A stretch of 39,441 nt of DNA, taken from Thermoflexales bacterium. GTDB taxonomy: Bacteria; Chloroflexota; Anaerolineae; J036; Brachytrichaceae. Made by a program: the position numbers and the translations under genes. The DNA is taken from positions 1-39,441 of the forward strand of contig JANWZM010000030.1 of the NCBI GenBank assembly GCA_025054635.1, written 5' to 3'. Positions 17,269 through 26,651 of this stretch are shown piece after piece (the stretch's first letter is position 1; each line of letters begins with the position of its first letter). The notes beneath the pieces were generated by a model, which searched no databases, was not told where the DNA came from, and saw nothing but the letters and a program-made list of their open reading frames with translations.

Positions 17269-18066
17269 TCAACGCACGAAGTAGGGTGCTTCGACGAATC
17301 GAACGTCAATGACAGTCGGTGATTCGCCTCGGTCGCGCAGTCGTTGGCGTATCTGGGCTGCTAGTGCCAACTTGTCGCGCATCGCGCCGTCGTACTCTGC
17401 CTTGCCTAGCCGCACCCGCCACCCTTCGCCCGTCACCCAGACCAGCCCGTAACGGCTGGAGTAGGCATAAAACCCGTCCTCTGGAGGCAGGTCAGCCAGC
17501 TCGTTCAAGGCGCGCACCAGTGCACGACCGAGTTGGCTACCAGGCTCAGGCAAAGCCTCGGCTTCGGCGTTGAGGCGGAGTTTGACCTCCGGCATCTCCG
17601 CGCCGACCGCATGGATGTTGCCTTCGCGGTCGCTCCACACCTTGCCGCGCGCTCCTTCGATGAGTGCAAGCGGCTCTGAGAGGTAGACCTTGATCCGGCA
17701 CCATACGCGCCACTCCCATGTGCACTGCACCTCGGCGTAGGTCACCCCCCGCAGCGACCGCACTGCCTCCGCAGCGCGCTGTGGGTCTACCTGCAGGAAG
17801 TGCTTGCCGTACAGCCCACTGGCGGCAATGACTGCCTCTGTAGGCAGGCTGCTGCTGCCGACGACAGCGATCTCCTTGACGCGCCAACTCTCACCCCAGA
17901 ACCACTGCCAGACCAGCCACACAAGCCCAGCGAGGGCTAAGACCAGCACAGCCCGTCGAACTGCGCTGCGACGCGAGCGCGCGCGCATCCGTGTGCGCGC
18001 TGCTACGGCTGCATCAAAGCGCGTGCGGGTGCGCACTTGGCGCACGGAGTGTCTCTGACGCCTCAC
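17269..18066 (-). CDS. ftsQ: Cell division protein FtsQ (POTRA)
   Basis: Single TM after Arg-rich N-terminus, VKEIAVVGSSSLPTEAVIAASGLYGKHFLQVDPQRAAEAVRSL (POTRA); position between ddl and ftsA. Confidence 0.85.
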   Translation of the reverse strand: MRRQRHSVRQVRTRTRFDAAVAARTRMRARSRRSAVRRAVLVLALAGLVWLVWQWFWGESWRVKEIAVVGSSSLPTEAVIAASGLYGKHFLQVDPQRAAEAVRSLRGVTYAEVQCTWEWRVWCRIKVYLSEPLALIEGARGKVWSDREGNIHAVGAEMPEVKLRLNAEAEALPEPGSQLGRALVRALNELADLPPEDGFYAYSSRYGLVWVTGEGWRVRLGKAEYDGAMRDKLALAAQIRQRLRDRGESPTVIDVRFVEAPYFVR

Positions 18067-19040
18067 CGTCGCGTCCTTGCCTCCTCCAACGCAAGCTCGA
18101 TCAGACGGTCAAGCAGCTCGCTGTAGCTCATCCCCCCAGCGATCCAAAGCTTTGGGTACATGCTGATCGCGGTGAAGCCGGGGATGGTGTTGATCTCGCT
18201 GACGAACACAGCCTCAGTCTGCGCGTCCATCAGGAAGTCAACCCGTGCCATGCCGCGCGCCTCAACAGCTTGTGCTACTTGGATCGCTAACCTGCGAATG
18301 TGCTCGGCAAGGGCTGCTGGCAAGGGCGCGGGGATCAACAGCCGCGATGCCTTCTCTCCGCTATCGAGGTACTTGGCTGCGTAGTCGTAAAACTCGCGCC
18401 CGGGCACGATCTCGCCGACGATAGAAGCAGTAAGCTCGTCGTTGCCTAACACGCTGACTTCCAGCTCGCGCGTGTTGGGCACTGCTCGCTCAACCAGCGC
18501 CTTGCGATCCCAGCGCAGCGCCTCCTCGATGGCTGCGGCGAGGCTGGACGGGTCTTTCACTTTCGTGACCCCGACGCTGCTGCCCATATTCGCTGGCTTG
18601 ACAAAACACGGCAAGCCGATCTGCTGCGCCACGCGCTCCAGCACAGCCGTCGGATCGCGCGCCCACTCCGCGGCGCGGACGAGCGTGCTCACGGGCACAG
18701 GCAAGCCGTGCGCGCGCATCACATCCTTGAAGATAGCTTTGTCCATGCCGACAGCTGAACCGACCACCCCTGCGCCGACGAAGGGCACGTCCAGCAGCGT
18801 CAACAAGCCCTGCACGGTGCCATCCTCGCCCATCGGCCCATGCAGCACAGGAAAGACCACATCGAAATCGCGCAGCGCCTCAAAAGGAATCGGCCAGCGA
18901 CCCTCGCGGGTGATGTAGATCGGCGTTGGCTCATACCGCGCTGGGTCAAGTGCCTCCAGAATGGACTGCGCTGACATGATGCTGACCTCATGCTCAGCCG
19001 AACGCCCGCCATACAGCACTGCAATCCGCATTTTGTTCAT
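18063..19040 (-). CDS. ddl: D-alanine--D-alanine ligase
   Basis: RIAVLYGGRSAEHEVSIMSAQSIL; FPVLHGPMGEDGTVQGLLTLLDVPFVGAGVVGSAVGMDK; VFVSEINTIPGFTAISMYPKLW. Confidence 0.96.
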   Translation of the reverse strand: MNKMRIAVLYGGRSAEHEVSIMSAQSILEALDPARYEPTPIYITREGRWPIPFEALRDFDVVFPVLHGPMGEDGTVQGLLTLLDVPFVGAGVVGSAVGMDKAIFKDVMRAHGLPVPVSTLVRAAEWARDPTAVLERVAQQIGLPCFVKPANMGSSVGVTKVKDPSSLAAAIEEALRWDRKALVERAVPNTRELEVSVLGNDELTASIVGEIVPGREFYDYAAKYLDSGEKASRLLIPAPLPAALAEHIRRLAIQVAQAVEARGMARVDFLMDAQTEAVFVSEINTIPGFTAISMYPKLWIAGGMSYSELLDRLIELALEEARTRR

Positions 19041-19055
19041 AGGTGAAGCTGCCTC

Positions 19056-19994
19056 TCACGCGCCGTCTCTGAGTCGTTCTCGTTCTGCAGGCCAATCGCC
19101 AATCAGCTCAACTTCCAGCTCCAGGTCAATCCCGAAGCGGTCAAGCACTGCTTGATGCGCCAGGTCAATCAGCGCCTTCACGTCGCTGGCTCGCGCGTCG
19201 CCGGTGACGTTGACAAAGAAGTTGGCATGTTTGTCCGAGATCATCGCGCCGCCGATCCGGCGCCCTTTTAAGCCACACGCCTCGATTAAGCGCCCAGCGT
19301 AATCCCCGGGCGGGTTTTTAAACATGCTGCCGATGGTTGCGCCGGGGGGCTGAGTTGCCTTGCGACGGGCGATGAACTCGTTGGCGCGCCGCTCGATGTT
19401 GGCGCGATACTCCAGCTTCAAGTCGAATGAAGCGCTGAGCACAACTGCTCGGTCGGTCGGGGCATAACGCTTCAAGGCACTGGTGCGGTAGCCGAGCTGA
19501 AGCTGTCGCGGCGTCCAGTATTCGATGACGCCATCGCGGCGCAGCACGCGCACCAAGTACAAATTGCTGGCAACGTCTGCGCCGTAAGCGCCTGCGTTGC
19601 CCACAACAGCACCACCGACTGTGCCTGGCACATTGATCGCCCACTCCATCCCTGCCAGCCCGCGCTCGATGCAATCGCGCGCCAGCGCTGTCAGCAGGAC
19701 GCCCGAATCTGCCTCTACGCGCGCGGTGGTGTGCCGCACGTCGAAAGTCACCTCGCGGCTGCGGTTGAGGACGACCAAGCCGCGCACGCCTCGGTCGCTG
19801 ACCAAGATGTTTGCGCCGCCGCCAATGACGATGCAGGGCAGCCCAAGCTCATCCGCACGCTGCACGATGGCGACCAGCTCTTCGCGGCTGCGCGCCTCGA
19901 TCAGCAAGTCTGCCGGCCCGCCGATGCGGGCGGTCGTGTGCTTCGACAGCGGCTCGTTTCGCTTGGCGCGTGCTTGTAGCTCTGCCCAGTTCAT
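19056..19994 (-). CDS. murB: UDP-N-acetylmuramate dehydrogenase MurB
   Basis: NEPLSKHTTARIGGPADLLIEA; GGGANILVSDRGVRGLVV; GMEWAINVPGTVGGAVVGNAGAYG. Confidence 0.96.
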   Translation of the reverse strand: MNWAELQARAKRNEPLSKHTTARIGGPADLLIEARSREELVAIVQRADELGLPCIVIGGGANILVSDRGVRGLVVLNRSREVTFDVRHTTARVEADSGVLLTALARDCIERGLAGMEWAINVPGTVGGAVVGNAGAYGADVASNLYLVRVLRRDGVIEYWTPRQLQLGYRTSALKRYAPTDRAVVLSASFDLKLEYRANIERRANEFIARRKATQPPGATIGSMFKNPPGDYAGRLIEACGLKGRRIGGAMISDKHANFFVNVTGDARASDVKALIDLAHQAVLDRFGIDLELEVELIGDWPAERERLRDGA

Positions 19995-19997
19995 CGT

Positions 19998-21395
19998 CTA
20001 TCGGCTCAACATCTCGAGCAGCCGCTCGCCGACCTGGTTGCCGTCGCCAGCGCTCAAGGTGATCACCACGTCACCTGGGCGCACCTGCGAGATGAGAAAG
20101 CCAAGCGCATCGCCGAACGAAGCGGCTGCGCGCACCGCTTTGTGGCGGATGCGGCGGGCGAGCGCAATGCTGTTCAGCGCGTCTGCAGCAAAGCCAAAGT
20201 CCTCCGCGCGCTCGCGGGCGGCATAAACTGGCAGCACGATCACGCGGTCAGCGTCACTGAAAGACGCAGTGAACTGGTCGAGCAGCGCCAGGGTGCGGCT
20301 GTAGGTGTGCGGCTGCCAGACTGCCCACACATTTGCCAGCGGGTAGCGCATCCGCGCTGCGCGCAACGTCGCCTTGATCTCAGTGGGGTGATGGGCGTAG
20401 TCGTCAATCACCCGCACGCCGTTCGCCTCCCCGCGCAGCTCGAAGCGCCGCGCCGCGCCGCGATAGCTGCCCAGCGCGCGCACAGCCTCGTCAATTGGAA
20501 CGCCGCAAGCAGTAGCGACGACCAGCGCTGCTAGGGCATTCAGCGCGTTGTGCTCGCCCGGGACGCGCAACGAGCAGTGACCGGTCACCTCGCCATTTGC
20601 GGTTGCGCCGGTGAAGTCGAAGTCAACCCCTCCAAGCGTATTCGCACGGATGTCCATCGCGCGCCACATGCCGCGCTGCACCCCGTAGTCCACTACGAGC
20701 GCTGACGGCTCTGCCAGCCTGAGCGCGCGAGCGCACCCCTCGTCGTCAGCACAGATGACGATCAGCCCCTCTTGCGGCACGCTGCGCAGAAACAGCGCAA
20801 ACGCTGAGACCACGCTTGACTCGTCAGCATACGTGTCGGGGTGGTCGAACTCGATGTTAGTGACGACTGCGATCCTCGGCTGGTAGCGCAGAAAGGTGCG
20901 GTCGTATTCGTCTGCTTCAAGCACGAAGACCTCACCCTGCCCAGCGCGCGCGTTCGTGCCTAGCCCAATCGGTTTGGCGCCGATGATGAACGACGGGTCT
21001 GCCCCTGCTTCCTGGAGGATTGTAGCGATCATCGCGGTCGTTGTGCTCTTGCCGTGCGTGCCTGCCACAGCGACGCTGAACTTGTCCTGCAGCAGCAAGG
21101 CGAGCAGGTCGCCTCGATGCAAGATGCGCAACCCACGTTGACGCGCCTCGACAAGCTCTGGCTCGTCGGGTGAAATCGCCGAGGAGGGTGCGACCAGCGT
21201 CGCTCCGTCGAGATGGCTGGGGTGGTGTCCAACGAACACTGGGATGCCCTCAGCGCGCAGCTCTGCTAGCGTCGGCGAGTCCATGCGGTCGTCGCCTGTG
21301 ACGTAAACACCACGCGCGCGCAGGACGCGGGCGATTGCGCTCATGCCCGCACCGCCGATGCCAATGATGTGAACGCGCTCGTCTTGCAACCTCAT
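19998..21395 (-). CDS. murC: UDP-N-acetylmuramate--L-alanine ligase MurC (true start likely ATG 21395)
   Basis: RVHIIGIGGAGMSAIARVL; AGTHGKSTTTAMIATIL; DDYAHHPTEIKATL. The 36-aa ORF extension overlaps the upstream gene. Confidence 0.95.
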   Translation of the reverse strand: MRLQDERVHIIGIGGAGMSAIARVLRARGVYVTGDDRMDSPTLAELRAEGIPVFVGHHPSHLDGATLVAPSSAISPDEPELVEARQRGLRILHRGDLLALLLQDKFSVAVAGTHGKSTTTAMIATILQEAGADPSFIIGAKPIGLGTNARAGQGEVFVLEADEYDRTFLRYQPRIAVVTNIEFDHPDTYADESSVVSAFALFLRSVPQEGLIVICADDEGCARALRLAEPSALVVDYGVQRGMWRAMDIRANTLGGVDFDFTGATANGEVTGHCSLRVPGEHNALNALAALVVATACGVPIDEAVRALGSYRGAARRFELRGEANGVRVIDDYAHHPTEIKATLRAARMRYPLANVWAVWQPHTYSRTLALLDQFTASFSDADRVIVLPVYAARERAEDFGFAADALNSIALARRIRHKAVRAAASFGDALGFLISQVRPGDVVITLSAGDGNQVGERLLEMLSR

Positions 21396-21925
21396 ACCAG
21401 CACCGTGATGACGAACAGGAACACCACGACGACGACGATGATCAGCGTTGTGCCGCTGAAGATGACCGGTGAGGCGCTCTGGATGAAGAAGAACTTCTCC
21501 CATCCTCCCTCAGGCGGTCTGAACAAGTTAGTGTTCTGCGCGAGCAACCCGGTGTCGAGCGCCCAATACGCTAGTGCGCTGAGCAGCAAGTAGCCGTTAA
21601 AGCCGCCAACAATGAACGCCAGCAGCCCGCTCTCAAACCGACCGCCGCCCCTGTCGCCATTTGCAGATCGACTCAGAATCGCTGGACCAAGGTAGCCCAT
21701 GAATGCGATGAAGGCGAAGGGCAAGATGCGCCACACAAAGCGCGTGGCTGCGTCTTGTTGCTCTAGCAGCGGCTGGAGGATGCGGTTAAACTCAGGTAAA
21801 GTGTAGATGAACAAGCCAAACATCATCGAGAACAAAGCGATCACCTCGCGTGCCCAGCCGCGAACTGTGCCAAAGAAACCAAACATGACAATAAAGAAGA
21901 TAAAGAACACAGTGGCGTCAATCAC
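21392..21925 (-). CDS. CvpA-family-like multi-spanning membrane protein within the dcw cluster
   Basis: N-terminal hydrophobic segment with GTVRGWAREVIALFSMMFGLFIY (CvpA-like GxxRGxxRE); several TM segments; ATGA overlaps with murG and murC. Confidence 0.6.
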   Translation of the reverse strand: MIDATVFFIFFIVMFGFFGTVRGWAREVIALFSMMFGLFIYTLPEFNRILQPLLEQQDAATRFVWRILPFAFIAFMGYLGPAILSRSANGDRGGGRFESGLLAFIVGGFNGYLLLSALAYWALDTGLLAQNTNLFRPPEGGWEKFFFIQSASPVIFSGTTLIIVVVVVFLFVITVLV

Positions 21926-23028
21926 GCTCGCGCGACCTCCTCGAGCAATGCTGCGATTCGCTCCGCACCGTCGTGAACAGCAAGCTGGGCGCTTGCTTCA
22001 CGCATTGCGTCGAGGCGCGCCGGCGATCCCAGCAGCTCGTTAACCACCCGAGCGAGCGCACCTGCTGCTGACAGGGCGTGATCCTCGAGCAGCACCGCAG
22101 CGCCGCGCGACGCCAAGTAGCGCGCGTTGACGCGCTGGTAACGCCAAGCGTGGGGATAGGGGATCAAGACTGCGGGCAAGCCGAAGAAGGTTAGCTCGCC
22201 GAGCACACTTGCCCCTGCGCGACACACGACTAGATCGGCTGCCGCCATTGCCAGCGGCATCTCATCGTGCAAGAAGGGAAAGACTTGGTAGCGTGCGCGC
22301 ACAGCCTCGGGCAATGCCTCGCGGCGCGCGCGCACCTCCTCCCAGTCCGCTGCCCCTGTAATGTGCACCACTGTGGCGTGCCGAGTCAAGTTGGGCAGGT
22401 CGCGCAGCACCGCTTGGTTGATGCTGCGCGCGCCTTTACTGCCACCGTAAACCAACACCATCAAAGACGCCTCAGACAGACCGAAGCGCGCGCGTCCAGC
22501 CGCGCGCGTCGCCGACTTGAATGATGCGCGCAGCGGATAGCCCGTCGTGACAACGTTGCAATGGCGCAGATGGAATGTCGAGGCGTCAACGGTCGCCGCA
22601 ACTCGCGTCGCCAGGCGCGCCATCAGCCGCAGCGCCATCCCTGGTTCAACGTCAGGGAGATAGACCACACTCGGGACGCGCCTGAGCCAACCCGCTAAGC
22701 TGACCGGAACACCGACGAATCCGCCGGTGAGCAAGATCACATGCGGGCGGAAGTCGCTGATTGTGTGCAACGCCTGGGCTGTGCCCTGAGCAACGCGCAT
22801 CAAGCTGTGCGCAGCGCGCAACAAGCTAACCCCGTGCATCGCACCTGACCGAACAGAGCGGAAGGGAAGCCCAGCTCGCTGAGCAAGCTCACGCTCCATA
22901 CCGCTTTCTTCGCCAACGAACAATGCTTGTGAATCTTGCCGACGCTTGCTCAGTGCCTCCCAGACGGTCAAGGCGGGCAAAACGTGACCGGCGGTGCCGC
23001 CGGCGGAAAGGAGCACCCGCATAGACAT
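21922..23028 (-). CDS. murG: Undecaprenyldiphospho-muramoylpentapeptide beta-N-acetylglucosaminyltransferase MurG (start ATG 23028 with AAGGAGG SD)
   Basis: MRVLLSAGGTAGHVLPALTVWEAL; VVCRAGASVLGELTFFGLPAVLIPYPHAWRYQRVNARYL. Confidence 0.95.
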   Translation of the reverse strand: MSMRVLLSAGGTAGHVLPALTVWEALSKRRQDSQALFVGEESGMERELAQRAGLPFRSVRSGAMHGVSLLRAAHSLMRVAQGTAQALHTISDFRPHVILLTGGFVGVPVSLAGWLRRVPSVVYLPDVEPGMALRLMARLATRVAATVDASTFHLRHCNVVTTGYPLRASFKSATRAAGRARFGLSEASLMVLVYGGSKGARSINQAVLRDLPNLTRHATVVHITGAADWEEVRARREALPEAVRARYQVFPFLHDEMPLAMAAADLVVCRAGASVLGELTFFGLPAVLIPYPHAWRYQRVNARYLASRGAAVLLEDHALSAAGALARVVNELLGSPARLDAMREASAQLAVHDGAERIAALLEEVARA

Positions 23029-24193
23029 GCTTGCCTCCTTGGTCACCGATGGATGAACTTGGCTCGATAAGCACCCTACTGCCGCGGCTGACGCTGACCA
23101 CAAGCCCCGCGCTTGCCAGCAGCGCAACAAGCGACGAGCCCCCCTGACTGAGGAAGGGCATTGGCATCCCTGTAAACGGGATTAGCGCTAGCACCGCGAG
23201 CACATTGAGCAGCATTTGACCGATCACCCAAGCGACGATGCCGACCGCAACGAACGCACCGAAAGCAGTGTCGGCGTGATGCGCGATCACTATCCCGCGC
23301 CAGGCGAAGATGACAAACAACACCAGGGTCGCGACTAAGCCGACTAGCCCCATCTCTTCACCGAGCACCGCGACGACGCTGTCGTGGTGCGGTGTCGGCA
23401 AAAAGCCAAACTTCTGCCTTCCTGCGCCTAGCCCGTTGCCGAACAGCCCGCCCTCGCCCAGGCTGATCAGCGATTGGCGAATGTGGTAGTCCGGCTCGCC
23501 TGCGGTGCTCCACAGCGAGATAAAGCCTTGAATGCGCTTCACTGCATGGGGGAAGAGTTGGGTTAAACCCGCAAACGCCAGCAGCGCAACGAGGAATACC
23601 AGCACCATCTGCTGAATGCTGGCGCCTGCTAAGAAGAACATCACCAGCGCGATCAGCACCAAAACAGCCGCTGTGCTGAAATCCGGCTGTATGACGACGA
23701 GAAAGGCGACGCTGCCTGCGATGATCCCAAACGGGATCAAACCATCCATAAAGCTGCGCACCTGTTCGCGGCGCGAGGACAGCCAAGCGGCTGCGTAGAT
23801 GATCAGCCCGACCTTGGCGACCTCGCTCGGTTGCACGGAATTGTTCAGCAGCGTGCGCCGCGCGCCGAAGTGCTCCTCACCAAACAGAAGCACAGCAACC
23901 AACAACGCAAGACAGACCAGCATGATCCGCACCGCGTAGCGCCGCGCTATCCCATAGTCCGCGTTTGCTGTTGCTACAAATGCAGCGAGACCAAGCGCAG
24001 CAAACGCGGCTTGGCGCAGGAAGGTCGTTACGCCCTCTTCCCAGAAGAACGTGGTGCTGTAAGACATCAGCAGCCCAAGCGCGGTGAGCGCCAGGGTCGC
24101 CGCGACAAACCCCCAGTCAGGAGGGCGTCGCTCACGTCGCTGTCTCAAGGAGCGAATAGGGAGGGCACGGGTTACCATTGCTCGTTCACCCAT
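22889..24193 (-). CDS. ftsW: Lipid II polymerase / cell division protein FtsW (SEDS)
   Basis: SEDS family: LNNSVQPSEVAKVGLIIYAAAWLS; FSTAAVLVLIALVMFFLAGAS; IPFTGMPMPFLSQGGSSLVALLASAGLV. Start may be 24178. Confidence 0.94.
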   Translation of the reverse strand: MGERAMVTRALPIRSLRQRRERRPPDWGFVAATLALTALGLLMSYSTTFFWEEGVTTFLRQAAFAALGLAAFVATANADYGIARRYAVRIMLVCLALLVAVLLFGEEHFGARRTLLNNSVQPSEVAKVGLIIYAAAWLSSRREQVRSFMDGLIPFGIIAGSVAFLVVIQPDFSTAAVLVLIALVMFFLAGASIQQMVLVFLVALLAFAGLTQLFPHAVKRIQGFISLWSTAGEPDYHIRQSLISLGEGGLFGNGLGAGRQKFGFLPTPHHDSVVAVLGEEMGLVGLVATLVLFVIFAWRGIVIAHHADTAFGAFVAVGIVAWVIGQMLLNVLAVLALIPFTGMPMPFLSQGGSSLVALLASAGLVVSVSRGSRVLIEPSSSIGDQGGKHVYAGAPFRRRHRRSRFARLDRLGGTEQASARFTSIVRWRRKRYGA

Positions 24194-25533
24194 TGGCGGA
24201 ACTTATCGCCGCGTTCGGCAAAATCCTTGAACTCGTCATAGCTTGTGCCCCCAGGGGAGAGCAGCACGACGTCTCCTGGCTGGGCGATCTGCTGCGCTGC
24301 GCGCACTGCTTCGCGCAACGACGGGGTGATCACCCATGGCGCCTCACCCGCGGCGGCGCGTAGGTGCTCAGCGACCATCGGCCCCATCTCGCCGAAGAGC
24401 ACGATTGCCTTGCAGCGCGCACGCATCAACCGCGCTGCCTCGTCCCAGGGCAAGTGCTTGTCCCGACCACCGCACAACAGAATGACAGGCTGTTCAAAGC
24501 TGTTCAGCGCAGCTATCAACCGCTCCGGTGCTGTGGCGATTGAGTCGTCATACCAGCGCACGCCGCCTCGCTCTGACACAAGCTCTAAGCGGTGGGCGAC
24601 ACCGCGGAAGCTCGTCGCAACCGTGCGCACTGCTTCAATTGGCGCGCCTGCAAGGACGCTGATTGCCGACGCTGCCAGCACGTTTAAGATGTTGTGCTCG
24701 CCCATTAGTTTCAGGTCGTTGCGGTGAGCAATTACCTGCTCTTGTCCATGCAGGCGCAGCCGCAGCGTGCGCCCAGCGTCTAGCCATGCGCCCTCTTGGT
24801 CAGGCGGCAGCGGATGCGCGCTGAACCACACCGTGCGTTCGGGCTTGCCCATCTGCACCGTGATGGGGTTGTCCGCGCACAGCACGCGCCAATCCGAGGG
24901 CGACTGAAAGTCCAGAATGCGCCGCTTGGCGGCAACATACGCCTCCATCGTCCCGTGGCGGTCGAGGTGGTTTGGGGTGATGTTGGTGATGCAGGCGATG
25001 TGCGGGCTGCGCGTCATGAGCTCGAGCTGGAAGGAGGACAGTTCCATTACAACGACGTCATCCGCTTGGATGTGCGCCAGGTCGGTGATCAGGGGATTGC
25101 CGATGTTGCCGCCGACCCAAACGCGCTGCCCGGCTTGTTTAAGCATCTCGCCAACGAGCGTCGTCGTTGTCGTTTTGCCTGCCGAGCCCGTGATCCCGAC
25201 CACAGGGGCAGGGCAGCGCTCGATGAAAAGCTGGGCGTCGTTCGTAAGCGGGATGCCTCGGCGCTGCGCCTCGCGCACGATCGGCAAGTCGAGCGGCACG
25301 CCGCCGCTGACGCAGACCAAAGTGCACCCGTCGAGCAAGCCAAGAGGATGCCCGCCGCCGACAACGTTCAGCCCTTCTAGCTCTGCCAAGTCGTCTAGCT
25401 CAAGCGCCTGGACTGGCTTGGCGTCGTTTAGCGTGACGCGCGCGCCTTGCGCAAGCAAGTAACGCGCCAGCGCCTTGCCTTGCCGCGCGGCGCCGAGGAT
25501 CAACACTTGTTGGTCGTGCCAGCTCTCAATCAC
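24172..25533 (-). CDS. murD: UDP-N-acetylmuramoylalanine--D-glutamate ligase MurD (likely GTG start at 25533)
   Basis: VVGITGSAGKTTTTTLVGEML; ITNITPNHLDRHGTMEAYVAAKRRI; WYDDSIATAPERLIAAL; LLSPGGTSYDEFKDFAERGDKFRQWV. Confidence 0.95.
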   Translation of the reverse strand: MIESWHDQQVLILGAARQGKALARYLLAQGARVTLNDAKPVQALELDDLAELEGLNVVGGGHPLGLLDGCTLVCVSGGVPLDLPIVREAQRRGIPLTNDAQLFIERCPAPVVGITGSAGKTTTTTLVGEMLKQAGQRVWVGGNIGNPLITDLAHIQADDVVVMELSSFQLELMTRSPHIACITNITPNHLDRHGTMEAYVAAKRRILDFQSPSDWRVLCADNPITVQMGKPERTVWFSAHPLPPDQEGAWLDAGRTLRLRLHGQEQVIAHRNDLKLMGEHNILNVLAASAISVLAGAPIEAVRTVATSFRGVAHRLELVSERGGVRWYDDSIATAPERLIAALNSFEQPVILLCGGRDKHLPWDEAARLMRARCKAIVLFGEMGPMVAEHLRAAAGEAPWVITPSLREAVRAAQQIAQPGDVVLLSPGGTSYDEFKDFAERGDKFRQWVNEQW

Positions 25534-26651
25534 GGCGATCCTCCTGCGCTCACACAGCCCAGCAAGCACCGCCCGGCGCGAATCTCCTCCATCGGCGGGT
25601 TGCCGAACGAGGCTAAACCAATGCCGACCATGCCGAAGAACAAGGCAATGACGAAGAAGCGCTGGACGATTTGTGGCTCACTCCACCCAAGCAGCACGAA
25701 ATGATTGTGCAAGGGCGACATCTTGAACAAGCGTCTACCCTCTCCGTACTTGCGCTTGGTGTATTTGAAGTAGCCCACTTGCAGGATCACGCTTAGGGTC
25801 TCCGCCATGGGCACAATGGCGATGATCGGCAGCAACAGCCATTGACCTGTCATCAGCGCGACCACGCCGAGCACGCCGCCGAGCGCTTCACTGCCTAGGT
25901 CACCCATCATCACTTGGGCAGGGTGGATGTTGAACCACAGAAACCCTAACAGTGACCCGACTAGCACCATGCACAACATGGTGATGAACACCTGACCTTG
26001 CATGTACGCAATGACGCCGTAAGCGACAAACGCGACGCTGACGATCAACGCTGCTAACCCATCCAAGCCATCAGTGAGGTTGACGGCGTTTGCCGAGGCG
26101 TGAATGATGAAGACAGCTACTGGAATCCACGCCAGTCCTAGCGCGATTGGGTCGCTGATGCCGGGGATGCCCACGCGGTTGACACCGAAGGCGAGGTTCA
26201 TCACCAACGCAGCCGCTACGGCGATGATCAACTGGATCAGCGCCTTGCTCCGCCCGCGCATTCCCTCACCGCGCCGAATCCCGATGACGCCCATGTAGTC
26301 GTCCACCGCGCCCAGGGCGGCAAAGCCAAGTAAGACGAAGATTGGCACGGCAATTGAGTTGCCGACCAGCACAAACTGCACCAGCGCTGGATCAATCCGC
26401 ACCGCCAGGCGGGTGTAGGCATACATCACGCCGATCAGCAGAACGGTCGGCAGGATGAACATCACCCCGCCCATCGTTGGCGTGCCTGCCTTCACGTAGT
26501 GGCTGGCTGGACCGTCAATTCGGATGCGCTTGCCGATGCGGGCTTTCTTGAGCACGTGGATGACTGCCGGCCCAAGCAGCAGGGTGAGCACGAAGGCAGC
26601 TCCACCTGCCATCAGACAAATCCCCATCTGTGGTGCGGAAAGTTGCCCCAT
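25530..26651 (-). CDS. mraY: Phospho-N-acetylmuramoyl-pentapeptide-transferase MraY
   Basis: GPASHYVKAGTPTMGGVMFI; NAVNLTDGLDGLAAL; GDLGSEALGGVLGVVALMTGQ; PLHNHFVLLGWSEPQIVQRFF. Confidence 0.96.
   Translation of the reverse strand: MGQLSAPQMGICLMAGGAAFVLTLLLGPAVIHVLKKARIGKRIRIDGPASHYVKAGTPTMGGVMFILPTVLLIGVMYAYTRLAVRIDPALVQFVLVGNSIAVPIFVLLGFAALGAVDDYMGVIGIRRGEGMRGRSKALIQLIIAVAAALVMNLAFGVNRVGIPGISDPIALGLAWIPVAVFIIHASANAVNLTDGLDGLAALIVSVAFVAYGVIAYMQGQVFITMLCMVLVGSLLGFLWFNIHPAQVMMGDLGSEALGGVLGVVALMTGQWLLLPIIAIVPMAETLSVILQVGYFKYTKRKYGEGRRLFKMSPLHNHFVLLGWSEPQIVQRFFVIALFFGMVGIGLASFGNPPMEEIRAGRCLLGCVSAGGSP

Noticed and set aside
21396-21503. 36-aa N-terminal extension of MurC in the ORF track
   Set aside because: Overlaps the CvpA-like gene in another frame; MRLQDERVHIIGIGG from ATG 21395 is the canonical MurC start with a 4-nt overlap.
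23029-23130. 34-aa N-terminal extension of MurG in the ORF track
   Set aside because: Extends into ftsW; the ATG at 23028 has a strong AAGGAGG SD and begins the canonical MRVLLSAGGTAGH.
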